Below are positions 1 to 5,625 of a stretch of 14,432 nt of DNA, one piece after another (positions within the stretch are counted from its first letter, which is position 1; the number at the start of each line of letters is the position of its first letter). This DNA comes from Nitrososphaerales archaeon TH5894. Its GTDB lineage: Archaea; Thermoproteota; Nitrososphaeria; Nitrososphaerales; Nitrososphaeraceae. The stretch covers positions 1 to 14,432 of the forward strand of contig JAATVK010000121.1 of NCBI GenBank assembly GCA_014523485.1, read 5' to 3'. The notes under the pieces were generated by a model, which worked only from the letters and a program-made list of their open reading frames with translations, made no database searches and had not been told where the DNA came from. The translations under genes and the position numbers were made by a program.

Positions 1-389
1 AATTATTACAACAAATTTCATATTATTAGAAATAATATATCAAAATAATTATTAAAAAATTATATCAATTGGTAATTTTATTTCTTTATTTATTTTAACT
101 ATCTATATTACTAAGAAAATTATTTGTAAAAAAAGAGGAGTTCTGTCTGGAGTTCTTTGGACTGAAAAACAAGACTATAGGACATGTATTGTATTACATG
201 AGTCTCCATGAATCTCCTTTCATTTTCGTTATAGGAAAATGAAATGTTAGTCTTTTGCTTTTATTCTTGGAAGAGTATTTATTATTACAGTAGTATATTA
301 GGATATATAACTAAAAGTGATATATTTACTATATCATTCAACGATATATAATGATAATACTCATTAAATGATAAGAAAATACTATAAAA
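1..389. other. AT-rich spacer with structured segment, no gene
   Basis: No convincing coding region is visible. The middle part (172-253) is less AT-rich and can fold: AGACTA (172-177) pairs with TAGTCT (248-253), and inside are two hairpins, CATGTA/TACATG (183-200) and TTTCATTTTC/GAAAATGAAA (218-244). The motif GATATA occurs at 302-307, 319-324 (paired with TATATC at 330-335) and 343-348, just before the first ORF, and could act as promoter or operator sequence. Confidence 0.5.
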
Positions 390-620
390 ATGTCGATGAT
401 AAATAATAATTTTAACAATACTAGGAGTACTAGTAATTATGATGAGGTAATTCCAAAACAATTTATTACTTATGTGTATTATGAATTGAGTTTACTTGAA
501 GAAATTACTAACAAAAAATTTTTCTTTAATATGTTAAGCAATGACAGATTTGAATTAAGTGTATGTAAAACAAAAGATGAAGATGATATTAATGATGATA
601 ATATGATAGTTATAAATTAA
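390..620 (+). CDS. hypothetical small protein, 76 aa
   Basis: I do not recognise this protein. It opens with an Asn-rich, low-complexity stretch (residues 4-16), has a central part with aromatic and hydrophobic residues (about 20-55, including two Phe-rich patches) that could form a small fold, and ends in an acidic tail rich in Asp and Asn. It has no signal peptide or membrane segment and only one Cys. A TATA-like stretch at 343-350 would give a short leader of about 17 bases. The ATG at 390 was chosen; a second in-frame ATG two codons later is equally possible. It faces away from the minus-strand gene at 667-894, ends about 45 bases from that gene's end, and lies in a gene-poor region. Coding status is plausible, not proven. 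Confidence 0.45.
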   Translation: MSMINNNFNNTRSTSNYDEVIPKQFITYVYYELSLLEEITNKKFFFNMLSNDRFELSVCKTKDEDDINDDNMIVIN

Positions 621-666
621 GGGTTGAATACCATATTACCTTCTTTAGGTATAGTAATTACTGCTC

Positions 667-894
667 CTATAGAGTTTCGATTTTATCAATTTCTCTTTCT
701 GGTCCTTCATGAGTAAGTCTAACTCGGATATCATGAATCTTTGAAGCAATACAAAGATTCAGCATTCCACCAAAGGAACTGTCATGATCGTCTGTAACCT
801 TATATGTCTCCCCTCCGTTACCTATAGTAACAGTTGCGCTCCTACTTTGATCATTTACGACTATTCTGTTAATAACCCCATCTATTATTGCCAT
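667..894 (-). CDS. conserved-looking small beta-rich protein, 75 aa
   Basis: Function unknown. The sequence alternates hydrophobic and polar residues in short strands separated by Gly/Asn turns (residues 1-12, 18-24 and 29-33, and again 52-60), as expected of a small all-beta domain. It is acidic, soluble, with one Cys (residue 48) and no signal peptide. The composition is balanced and not low-complexity, which argues for a real gene. The ATG at 894 is preceded by a TATA-like ATTTAAAT-type stretch centred about 25 bases upstream (914-924), fitting a leaderless archaeal transcript. It converges with the 76-codon ORF at 390-620. No operon partner is visible. Confidence 0.65.
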   Translation of the reverse strand: MAIIDGVINRIVVNDQSRSATVTIGNGGETYKVTDDHDSSFGGMLNLCIASKIHDIRVRLTHEGPEREIDKIETL

Positions 895-1085
895 ATTTTT
901 ATATATTTTTAATATTATTTAAATCTAATCCAAACAAGAGATACATAAGGTTTGAAGTATATGTACTTTAAAATGCTAACAAATAAACATTTTGTTTGTA
1001 GATATTATCGGGACACAATTCATCCTTGCACAGTAGAAAATAGGTGTTTGAGTTGTGAGTTTATCAAAATCTATAATTCAATATT

Positions 1086-1130
1086 CTCGGGTTGAGACTA
1101 GAACCTCAAAGCAGTATTTCGGGGTTTATC
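1086..1130. repeat. tRNA-T-arm-like dispersed repeat, copy A (diverged)
   Basis: It shares the right-hand part (AGCAGTATTTCGGGGTTTAT) and the ACTAGAACCTC core with the copies at 1903, 2509 and 4658, but the GAGTGGGACTC hairpin core has decayed to GTTGAGACTAG. It can still form a GGTT/AACC hairpin at 1090-1105. It lies in intergenic DNA. Confidence 0.55.
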
Positions 1131-1301
1131 AACATTGTTATATGAAAAGTTACATTTATACTATTTTATAGGAGAAATTTAAAATTTAGACACAATTATG
1201 GTTATTATAAAGATGATTGAAACTATGGATTGATAAGGTGAATGAAATTAAGAATTTATTTTAATGACTATTATCGTTATCGTATTAAAGCAATTATCAA
1301 T

Positions 1302-1317
1302 GCATTGAATTCAATGC
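1302..1317. repeat. 16-bp perfect palindrome flanked by direct repeats
   Basis: GCATTGAATTCAATGC is its own reverse complement. CTATTATCGTTAT occurs identically at 1268-1280 and 1321-1333, one on each side, 53 bases apart. This could be a dimeric regulator site or the remains of a small mobile element. Nothing in the sequence ties it to a particular gene. Confidence 0.5.
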
Positions 1318-1479
1318 GATCTATTATCGTTATATAATAAGAAAAACCGGCATTGGAATTCGCCAAGAGTTATTATGATTAATTAAAGATTATAAAAATA
1401 TTATCTCATACCTAATTTCTTGGTTACCATTAATTTATGTCACAAACTATGCTTTCGTACTTACATCTATAACAACACT

Positions 1480-1770
1480 CTAACTCAAATGTTCAATTGC
1501 TTTTTTTAGATCTTCAAATACCATTACAGGATGAAATTCAACTTTGGCGCCTATATCCTGAAATAATGGTTCTGCTATATATGGTATCATTTCAGCACTT
1601 TCAATATTAACGATAAAGGCAAAAGTTCTATCCCCACCTGCCTCAAAGAAATATGATGCTTCTGCTTTCACTTTATGTATATAGTTCTCGAGTTCTTGTA
1701 GAAATTTTGGGTTTTTTACCATCTTATTACCCATTTCTGTTGGTATTTGGGCTCTAACTAGAAATCTCAT
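1480..1770 (-). CDS. conserved hypothetical protein, 96 aa, ferredoxin-like alpha/beta fold suspected
   Basis: The sequence has a beta-alpha-beta-beta-alpha-beta feel. An opening strand (residues 2-8) is followed by a helix (22-38), then a strand pair (40-55) with the motif AEASYFFEAGGDRTFAF, a helix (58-71), a strand with VEFHPVMVF (77-85) and a closing helix. This resembles small dimeric alpha/beta-barrel proteins of about 95 residues common in archaea and actinobacteria, whose role is unknown. It is soluble, with no Cys and no signal peptide. The ATG at 1770 lies about 25 bases downstream of a TATA-like box, so the message is probably leaderless. It stands alone, with long spacers on both sides. 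I am confident that it is coding and unsure of its family. Confidence 0.8.
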   Translation of the reverse strand: MRFLVRAQIPTEMGNKMVKNPKFLQELENYIHKVKAEASYFFEAGGDRTFAFIVNIESAEMIPYIAEPLFQDIGAKVEFHPVMVFEDLKKAIEHLS

Positions 1771-1786
1771 AGATTGGTTATAATTA

Positions 1787-1800
1787 GATTATATCTTTTA
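1787..1800 (-). promoter_or_regulatory. TATA-like box for the 96-aa gene
   Basis: On the minus strand TAAAAGATATAATC is centred about 24 bases upstream of the ATG at 1770. That is the spacing expected between an archaeal TATA box and a start site that coincides with the start codon. Confidence 0.45.
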
Positions 1801-1902
1801 AAGTTTCTATTGAGTTAAAATAATAAATAGAACTGTAAATTTATTCGATTAATCCAAGAATTATTATTACAAATTTAATTAGTAATGAGTAGACTCCACG
1901 AG

Positions 1903-1953
1903 TTCAGCCCCGCGAGTGGGACTCGAACCTCGAAGCGGTAGTTCGGGGTTTGT
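1903..1953. repeat. tRNA-T-arm-like dispersed repeat, copy B
   Basis: The core GAGTGGGACTCGAACC (1914-1929) is identical to copy D. Read on the minus strand it is GGTTCGAGTCCCACTC, which matches the T-loop consensus of tRNAs. The plus strand can fold with an outer stem AGCCCCG/CGGGGTT and an inner hairpin CGAGT-GGG-ACTCG. No D-arm or anticodon arm is recognisable nearby, so it is not an intact tRNA gene. Confidence 0.65.
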
Positions 1954-2106
1954 ACTTTATTCTAGGATCAATTTTTGCATTATTCGATGCTCCCAAAAAG
2001 GTATAATTGGATAGGTGTATCGTATTGAAGTAGATATACAAAAAAAGATTAGTTTAATTTCGTTTAGGTTAAAGGTAAATTAAGTTTAATTGACGTTGCT
2101 GCCTAT

Positions 2107-2131
2107 AATAAAATATATTGGGAATTTTATT
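2107..2131 (-). terminator. possible stem-loop terminator after the 53-aa gene
   Basis: AATAAAAT and ATTTTATT form an 8-bp stem with a 9-base loop, about 30 bases past the stop codon at 2160. Next to it (2093-2100) is CGTTGCTG, a short motif also found beside the hairpin after the oxidoreductase gene (5523-5530). The stem is all A-T, so the evidence is weak. Confidence 0.3.
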
Positions 2132-2159
2132 CTTTATGTTCTTCATAATTTAACTTCAT

Positions 2160-2321
2160 CTATTCTTCTTTATCTATAACTTCAGTTTCATGACCTTCTG
2201 CTACTGGGAGAGGATTTTCTGGTTGTTTAAGTTCTGTCAATAATTTCTTTTTCTTTTCTTCTTCTTCCTTAATCTTTTTGAATTCTTTATTTAATTGATT
2301 CTCATTACCTGAATCAGACAT
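2160..2321 (-). CDS. small highly charged protein, 53 aa
   Basis: The reading frame runs from the ATG at 2321 to a TAG at 2160. After a polar start (MSDSGNENQLNKEF) comes a dense Lys/Glu run (about residues 14-27) that should form a charged helix or short coiled coil. A Pro-containing segment (PENPLPVAEGHETE) and an acidic end follow. There is no Cys and no membrane segment. Small lysine- and glutamate-rich proteins of this kind are frequent in Nitrososphaerota and usually have no assigned function. A TATA-like CATATA lies about 22 bases upstream, and a 17-bp near-palindrome (2378-2394) lies further up. The orderly composition and promoter support a real gene; the function is unknown. Confidence 0.55.
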   Translation of the reverse strand: MSDSGNENQLNKEFKKIKEEEEKKKKLLTELKQPENPLPVAEGHETEVIDKEE

Positions 2322-2377
2322 TATATTATTGTTTATCGTATATGAAATAAAAGTAATTTGTTTTCTATTGCAATAAA

Positions 2378-2394
2378 TTGTAATGTCATTACAA
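2378..2394. promoter_or_regulatory. 17-bp interrupted palindrome, possible operator
   Basis: TTGTAATG-T-CATTACAA is a perfect 8+8 inverted repeat around one central base. It lies 57-73 bases upstream of the ATG of the 53-aa gene, upstream of its TATA-like box, where archaeal activators commonly bind. The regulator is unknown. Confidence 0.4.
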
Positions 2395-2508
2395 CGTCAG
2401 CCATTTGATAATATTCAAATTTTGATATTTGGTTATATTTCTTGAAATTATTAAGAATCTTTTTATTACTACACTAAAATAAATCATAGAATTCCTAAGA
2501 ATTTCAAG

Positions 2509-2562
2509 AGTTATCGCCGGGAGTGGGACTCCAACCCTGCAACTACATTCGCGGGTTTATAC
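2509..2562. repeat. tRNA-T-arm-like dispersed repeat, copy C
   Basis: The core GAGTGGGACTCCAACC (2521-2536) differs from copies B and D at one base. That base change comes with a matching change in the other arm of the small hairpin (GGAGT-GGG-ACTCC here against CGAGT-GGG-ACTCG in copy B), so pairing is kept. It is followed by GCGGGTTTATACAA like the other copies. Confidence 0.65.
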
Positions 2563-2659
2563 AATTTTTATAATACATAAATTAAATTATGGCAGATATT
2601 TCTAACTATTCCCCAGTTAGATAAGGAGCTGACCTACAAATAAAGAGAGATACTCCAGT

Positions 2660-2902
2660 TCATATCAATTCAATTATTGAGAAAATGACCAGGGAGCCGA
2701 ATATACACTCGTTCATTTTCTGACAAATTAGTAATTTTAAGTAATTAAAGTTATTTTGTACTCTATCATTGTAGTATCTTTGTGTGATTTCTATTGATTT
2801 ATTAAAATTCTCAATACCGCCAACAGCCATTTCATTTATGAAGTTTGTGACATTGATTATGATAGATTCAAGGTGAAATTTTAGCTTTGAATTATATATC
2901 AT
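2660..2902 (-). CDS. doubtful small protein, 80 aa
   Basis: Residues 10-56 are helical in character and not low-complexity, and read like a fragment of an amphipathic phasin-like or coiled-coil protein (a region with FINEMAVGGIENF followed by YYNDRVQNNFNYLK). The last 13 residues (FGSLVIFSIIELI) are hydrophobic and may be a random extension. It could be a true small protein with a C-terminal membrane tail, or the remnant of a longer gene. No clear promoter box sits 25 bases before the ATG at 2902. A hairpin at 2601-2621 follows its stop. I do not assign a function. Confidence 0.3.
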   Translation of the reverse strand: MIYNSKLKFHLESIIINVTNFINEMAVGGIENFNKSIEITQRYYNDRVQNNFNYLKLLICQKMNECIFGSLVIFSIIELI

Positions 2903-3036
2903 TCATGTTTTTGATACAATTTATTGAATGGTTAAAGTACACTTTCGAAACTCCAATGGGCAGGTATAAGTGCAATAATTAGTTCTATAATCACCTTTAT
3001 TTCAACAGCTTTTATGAATATGTTTATAATACAAGC

Positions 3037-3192
3037 ATGACCTTAACAGAAAATTCTAACATTTCTCTTTATACAATACCTATAGTTCTTGGTATTGCTG
3101 GTTCTGTTTTTTTGATATCCTATTATATTTTTAGTAATAAGAGTAAAAATAATGATGAAAAATGGAAATATTTTCCAGCCAATACTTCATAA
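3037..3192 (+). CDS. small single-span membrane protein, 51 aa
   Basis: ATG at 3037, TAA at 3190-3192. The N-terminus is short and polar (MTLTENSNIS). Residues 11-32 form one clear transmembrane helix (YTIPIVLGIAGSVFLISYYI), followed by a Lys/Asn-rich, positively charged cytoplasmic tail of about 19 residues (FSNKSKNNDEKWKYF). The charge distribution predicts N-out, C-in. A TATA-like TTTATAAT lies at 3023-3030, close to the start. Small one-helix proteins like this are often accessory subunits or regulators, but nothing here shows a partner. The well-formed helix and the charged flank support coding; the function is unknown. Confidence 0.5.
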   Translation: MTLTENSNISLYTIPIVLGIAGSVFLISYYIFSNKSKNNDEKWKYFPANTS

Positions 3193-3536
3193 TGTTATGT
3201 CCCTTAATCGAACAGTACCTTATATAGAAACCTTCTATTGGCATTGGTGAACTATTGGCATGTTGTTATGATAATTATGATAATCATAACTATGATGAAT
3301 TTCAATAAATTCATGATCCCATGTTATAATGACCTTAATAAGTTACCATAATCAATCTATACTATAGTTATGTCATGAATTTCATTATTTTTATGATATG
3401 TTTTCGCAATTTTTACTTTAATTCAAAATTATATTTGCAAAAGTTTATAAAATAACTTATTCTATGATGGATACATATACAGCTAGCTATTATCAAAAAT
3501 AAAAAAACTTTTTAAGAATTTATAACAATTAATTAT
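3193..3536. other. spacer rich in short hairpins and direct repeats
   Basis: No gene is seen. CTATTGGCAT occurs at 3235-3244 and again at 3252-3261. GTTATGAT/ATCATAAC forms a hairpin at about 3265-3290, directly followed by ATGAATTT-CAAT-AAATTCAT (3295-3314), an 8-bp stem with a tetraloop. The rest (3320-3536) is plain AT-rich DNA with the probable promoter of the next gene near 3511-3524. Confidence 0.4.
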
Positions 3537-3539
3537 TTG

Positions 3540-3827
3540 ATGAAATATCATAGATATCGATATAGTTTCAAGAAATGGATTAACAGAAAAAGGAAATGGG
3601 ATCCGTTAGAACACGAAAAAAAAGGTCAGAAATATTATGACATATTACCATCTTTATATTATTCTAACCAGACATATGGAGCTTTAAATAAATGCTGGCT
3701 GGGTTTTGTTATCGCTAAGGATAAGGAAGAATGGGATAAATTGGTTATGTACGCTAGAAGAATTCAAAAATTTGAACGACAGTTGGGAAGAGAAATAACC
3801 GATTTTTCTAATTGGGGAATTGAATAA
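3540..3827 (+). CDS. conserved-looking small basic protein, 95-96 aa
   Basis: Function unknown. The N-terminal 25 residues are strongly basic and aromatic (KYHRYRYSFKKW, then NRKRKWDP), suggesting nucleic-acid or membrane-surface contact. The middle holds Tyr- and Trp-rich segments (residues 33-58), and the C-terminal half is an amphipathic helix region with EEWDKLVMYARRIQKFERQLG. The varied composition with many Trp, Tyr and Arg is typical of a true protein. ATG at 3540 is preferred; a TTG immediately before it (3537) is in frame. The 3' end abuts the point where the integrase remnant on the other strand loses similarity to its family, so the insertion junction may lie at about 3825-3835. 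Confidence 0.65.
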   Translation: MKYHRYRYSFKKWINRKRKWDPLEHEKKGQKYYDILPSLYYSNQTYGALNKCWLGFVIAKDKEEWDKLVMYARRIQKFERQLGREITDFSNWGIE

Positions 3828-4408
3828 TAAAGTAAGCCATCACGAGTTAAAGGATAAATTGATTTATTCTCATTACTTAATGAAGTAAAAAGCCATGAAT
3901 CTGGATTAGTCCCCGTAGGATGAGATTGAATCCATTCCTTAACATAAGGGATGCTTTCTATTAGAGGAAGAGTTCTGTAACCCGTCTTTCCATTCACAGT
4001 AATTTCAGCATATTGTATTCCTTCTGGCGATATTTTGAACTTTATATCAGAAATTTTTCTCGAAAGCACCTCTGAAGGTCTACATGAGGTATCGAATGCC
4101 ATTGCATGATAACATCTGTCTCGTGAAGTTGGACAATATTTTAAAAAATATGGCATGTTCTTTGTTGGTCCACATATCATCAGGTTTATAAGCTGAAATT
4201 TCTTTTCTAGGAAGTTGTTTTATTCCTTTCATGCATACAGGTGTTTCTCTCTGTTTAGAATCAGATTCATTAGGATTGTATAACCATTTGAAAAACTTTA
4301 AAAAAGCATTTGTCTACCATTCCAAGTTCCAATAGATTTATGAGTTGGATCTAAATGAGAAGGTTTACTTAGAGTATTAAGAAAATCTAAAATGTCTTCT
4401 TTAGTCAT
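3824..4408 (-). pseudogene. tyrosine recombinase (archaeal integrase) remnant
   Basis: Read on the minus strand from 4408, the sequence gives an N-terminal core-binding part (MTKEDILDFLNTL, then DPTHKSIGTWNGRQMLF), a linker with LKFFKWLYNP, and then the start of the catalytic domain. Seen there are the KYCPTSRDRCYHAMAFDTS motif, the first catalytic Arg in RPSEVL, and the beta-hairpin Lys in GKTGYRTLPL. The pieces lie in different frames: a six-base A run at 4300-4305 acts as a -1 shift and another at 4143-4148 as a +1 shift. The C-terminal part with the HxxR box, second His/Trp and nucleophile Tyr is missing; similarity stops near 3824, at the end of the plus-strand gene. The product cannot recombine DNA. 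The catalytic-half frame stays open from 4180 to 3764. The two homopolymer shifts cancel and might be sequencing errors, but the truncation is not explained that way. Confidence 0.8.
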
Positions 4409-4980
4409 TTCAAAAAATATTTTGTTATGTATGGTTTTTGATATTGGGTAATACTATTAATTTTTCTTTTTAAACCTTAAACATCTGTTTCATTAATTGT
4501 ATTAGTAAGGGTAGTTTTTTTATTCCTGCTATCATAAACCAAATTATTCGTCTTATTAATAGAAACCTGATTATTCGAATTTTGTTCTAACATATAGTAA
4601 CTTCTTTCAGGTAAGATTTGCTCTCAATAAATAAAAATATTATGTATAAACTCGCGAATATAGCGCCTGGAGTGGGACTCGAACCTAGAAGCAGTAGTTC
4701 GGGATTTATACAATTATAAATCATATCATGAAAATTAGCCCATTTGTCTGATTAACTATTAGTTTTAAGTGAAAGAATTCAGGAAATCAAATAAGATGTA
4801 AATAGATCTGCAAAAATAGGATGTGTGGATAAAGTGGGACTAGTTAAATTAAGTCTTTTCATAGTTTTAGAAATATTTTGTATGTTATCGTTTAAATTTC
4901 AATAAATGCTTAAAATCTCTGTTATTACTATAATCAGATTAACTTATTACCTTCTAAATTATAAATATATCTAGGCAGAT
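4409..4980. other. AT-rich spacer with repeat copy D
   Basis: No complete gene is seen. The integrase frame can be read upstream of 4408 for about 15 more codons to a TAG near 4450, so the fragment may begin slightly earlier. Repeat copy D lies at 4658-4712. A TATA-like stretch at 4955-4967 serves the gene at 4981. Confidence 0.45.
4658..4712. repeat. tRNA-T-arm-like dispersed repeat, copy D
   Basis: The core GAGTGGGACTCGAACC (4670-4685) is identical to copy B, and the right part AGCAGTAGTTCGGGATTTAT matches copies A and B closely. It is about 250 bases from the 5' end of the broken integrase gene, which would suit a role as an attachment site or an insertion scar; that is inference. Confidence 0.65.
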
Positions 4981-5184
4981 ATGATATTTTCATGTCGTGA
5001 AACAGGATTAGATTGTGATTATACAATTAAAGGCGAAAGTCAAGAAGAACTTTTAAAGATAGGTGCAGAACATGTAATAAATGTTCATGGTATGAAAGTT
5101 GAAGATATATTTTTCAAAAATATACCATGTAATTTTTTGTGTCATACATTAAGTAAGATAAATGAAAAAGATGTGAAAGATTAA
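4981..5184 (+). CDS. DUF1059-type small protein, 67 aa
   Basis: The N-terminal 40 residues match the DUF1059 pattern: a short strand ending in SCRETGLDCDY, a strand with IKGES, a helix with EELLKIGAEHV and a closing HGM. Cys5, Cys12, His31 and His36 are placed as a possible metal-binding set, as proposed for this family of small predicted metal-binding proteins; the biochemical role is not established. The C-terminal 25 residues (with Cys50, Cys54 and a Lys/Asp tail) extend beyond the common domain of about 55 residues. The ATG at 4981 follows a TATA-like AAATTATAAATA box at 4955-4967, so the message should be leaderless. It stands alone, 440 bases from the oxidoreductase gene that faces it. 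Confidence 0.8.
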   Translation: MIFSCRETGLDCDYTIKGESQEELLKIGAEHVINVHGMKVEDIFFKNIPCNFLCHTLSKINEKDVKD

Positions 5185-5625
5185 TTTGCAGATCTTTTAG
5201 ATAATCAAAATTTAGATAATACGATTTATATATTAGAATATGTTATTAGATATACATTTATTGATTCTTCTTATTCAAGCTAGATTACTTGACAATTATT
5301 AAGATTTAAAATTATGTATGCCCTAATAATAAAAAATGTTTTTACATAAATCACGATAGTTATAGTGTAAAAAGTTCTAATTGTAATTGGGAAGAATTCA
5401 CGTTTGGATATTGCTAAAGCTATCTCATTCATAGATCATAGTGATTATGATACAAAGGTCTATTGATTATTTGGATATTACAATAATTGAGATAAACTAA
5501 ATAGAATATATAATCAAATTTTCGTTGCTGTCTACTAAAATTTAATATTTAATTAGATATTTGTAAATAAATTTTAGTAGTATTAATATGTATTTTTATC
5601 AAATGATTTTAGTATAAATATATAC
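5185..5625. other. AT-rich spacer between convergent genes
   Basis: No ORF or RNA gene is recognised. The only strong structure is the 13-bp inverted repeat at 5532-5580 next to the oxidoreductase gene's 3' end. Confidence 0.45.
5532..5580 (-). terminator. 13-bp inverted repeat after the oxidoreductase gene
   Basis: CTACTAAAATTTA (5532-5544) and TAAATTTTAGTAG (5568-5580) are perfect reverse complements around a 23-base loop, about 45 bases past the stop codon at 5626. It is followed in the minus-strand direction by ACAGCAACG, which resembles the sequence past the 53-aa gene (2093-2101). It is a candidate termination or 3'-end processing structure; archaeal termination mainly uses T-runs, so this is tentative. 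Confidence 0.4.

Larger units (their letters stand above)
895..1479. other. AT-rich spacer with a repeat and a palindrome
   Basis: No ORF of useful length and no RNA gene is visible. The spacer holds the most diverged copy of the tRNA-T-arm-like repeat (1086-1130) and a 16-bp perfect palindrome (1302-1317) between two 13-bp direct repeats (1268-1280, 1321-1333). The first 30 bases hold the probable promoter of the minus-strand gene ending at 667. Confidence 0.5.
1771..2159. other. spacer with promoter, repeat copy B and a hairpin
   Basis: No further gene is seen. It holds the promoter of the upstream-facing 96-aa gene, repeat copy B (1903-1953), and a stem AATAAAAT/ATTTTATT (2107-2131) downstream of the 53-aa gene. 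Confidence 0.5.
2322..2659. other. spacer with operator-like palindrome and repeat copy C
   Basis: No gene is seen. It contains the promoter side of the 53-aa gene (2322-2400), repeat copy C (2509-2562) and a 7-bp hairpin TCTAACT/AGTTAGA (2601-2621) about 40 bases past the end of the 80-codon ORF, which could be that ORF's terminator. Confidence 0.45.

Noticed and set aside
1903..1953. An intact tRNA gene on the minus strand
   Set aside because: Only a T-loop-like stretch is present. The T-stem does not pair well, and no D-arm, anticodon arm or acceptor partner is found in the flanking AT-rich DNA.
1086..4712. A CRISPR array made of the four repeats
   Set aside because: Copies are 600-2,100 bases apart, vary in sequence and have no regular spacers; no cas gene is present.
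4834..4850. A fifth copy of the T-arm-like repeat
   Set aside because: Only AAGTGGGACTAG matches; the hairpin arm and the CGGGGTTTAT end are missing.
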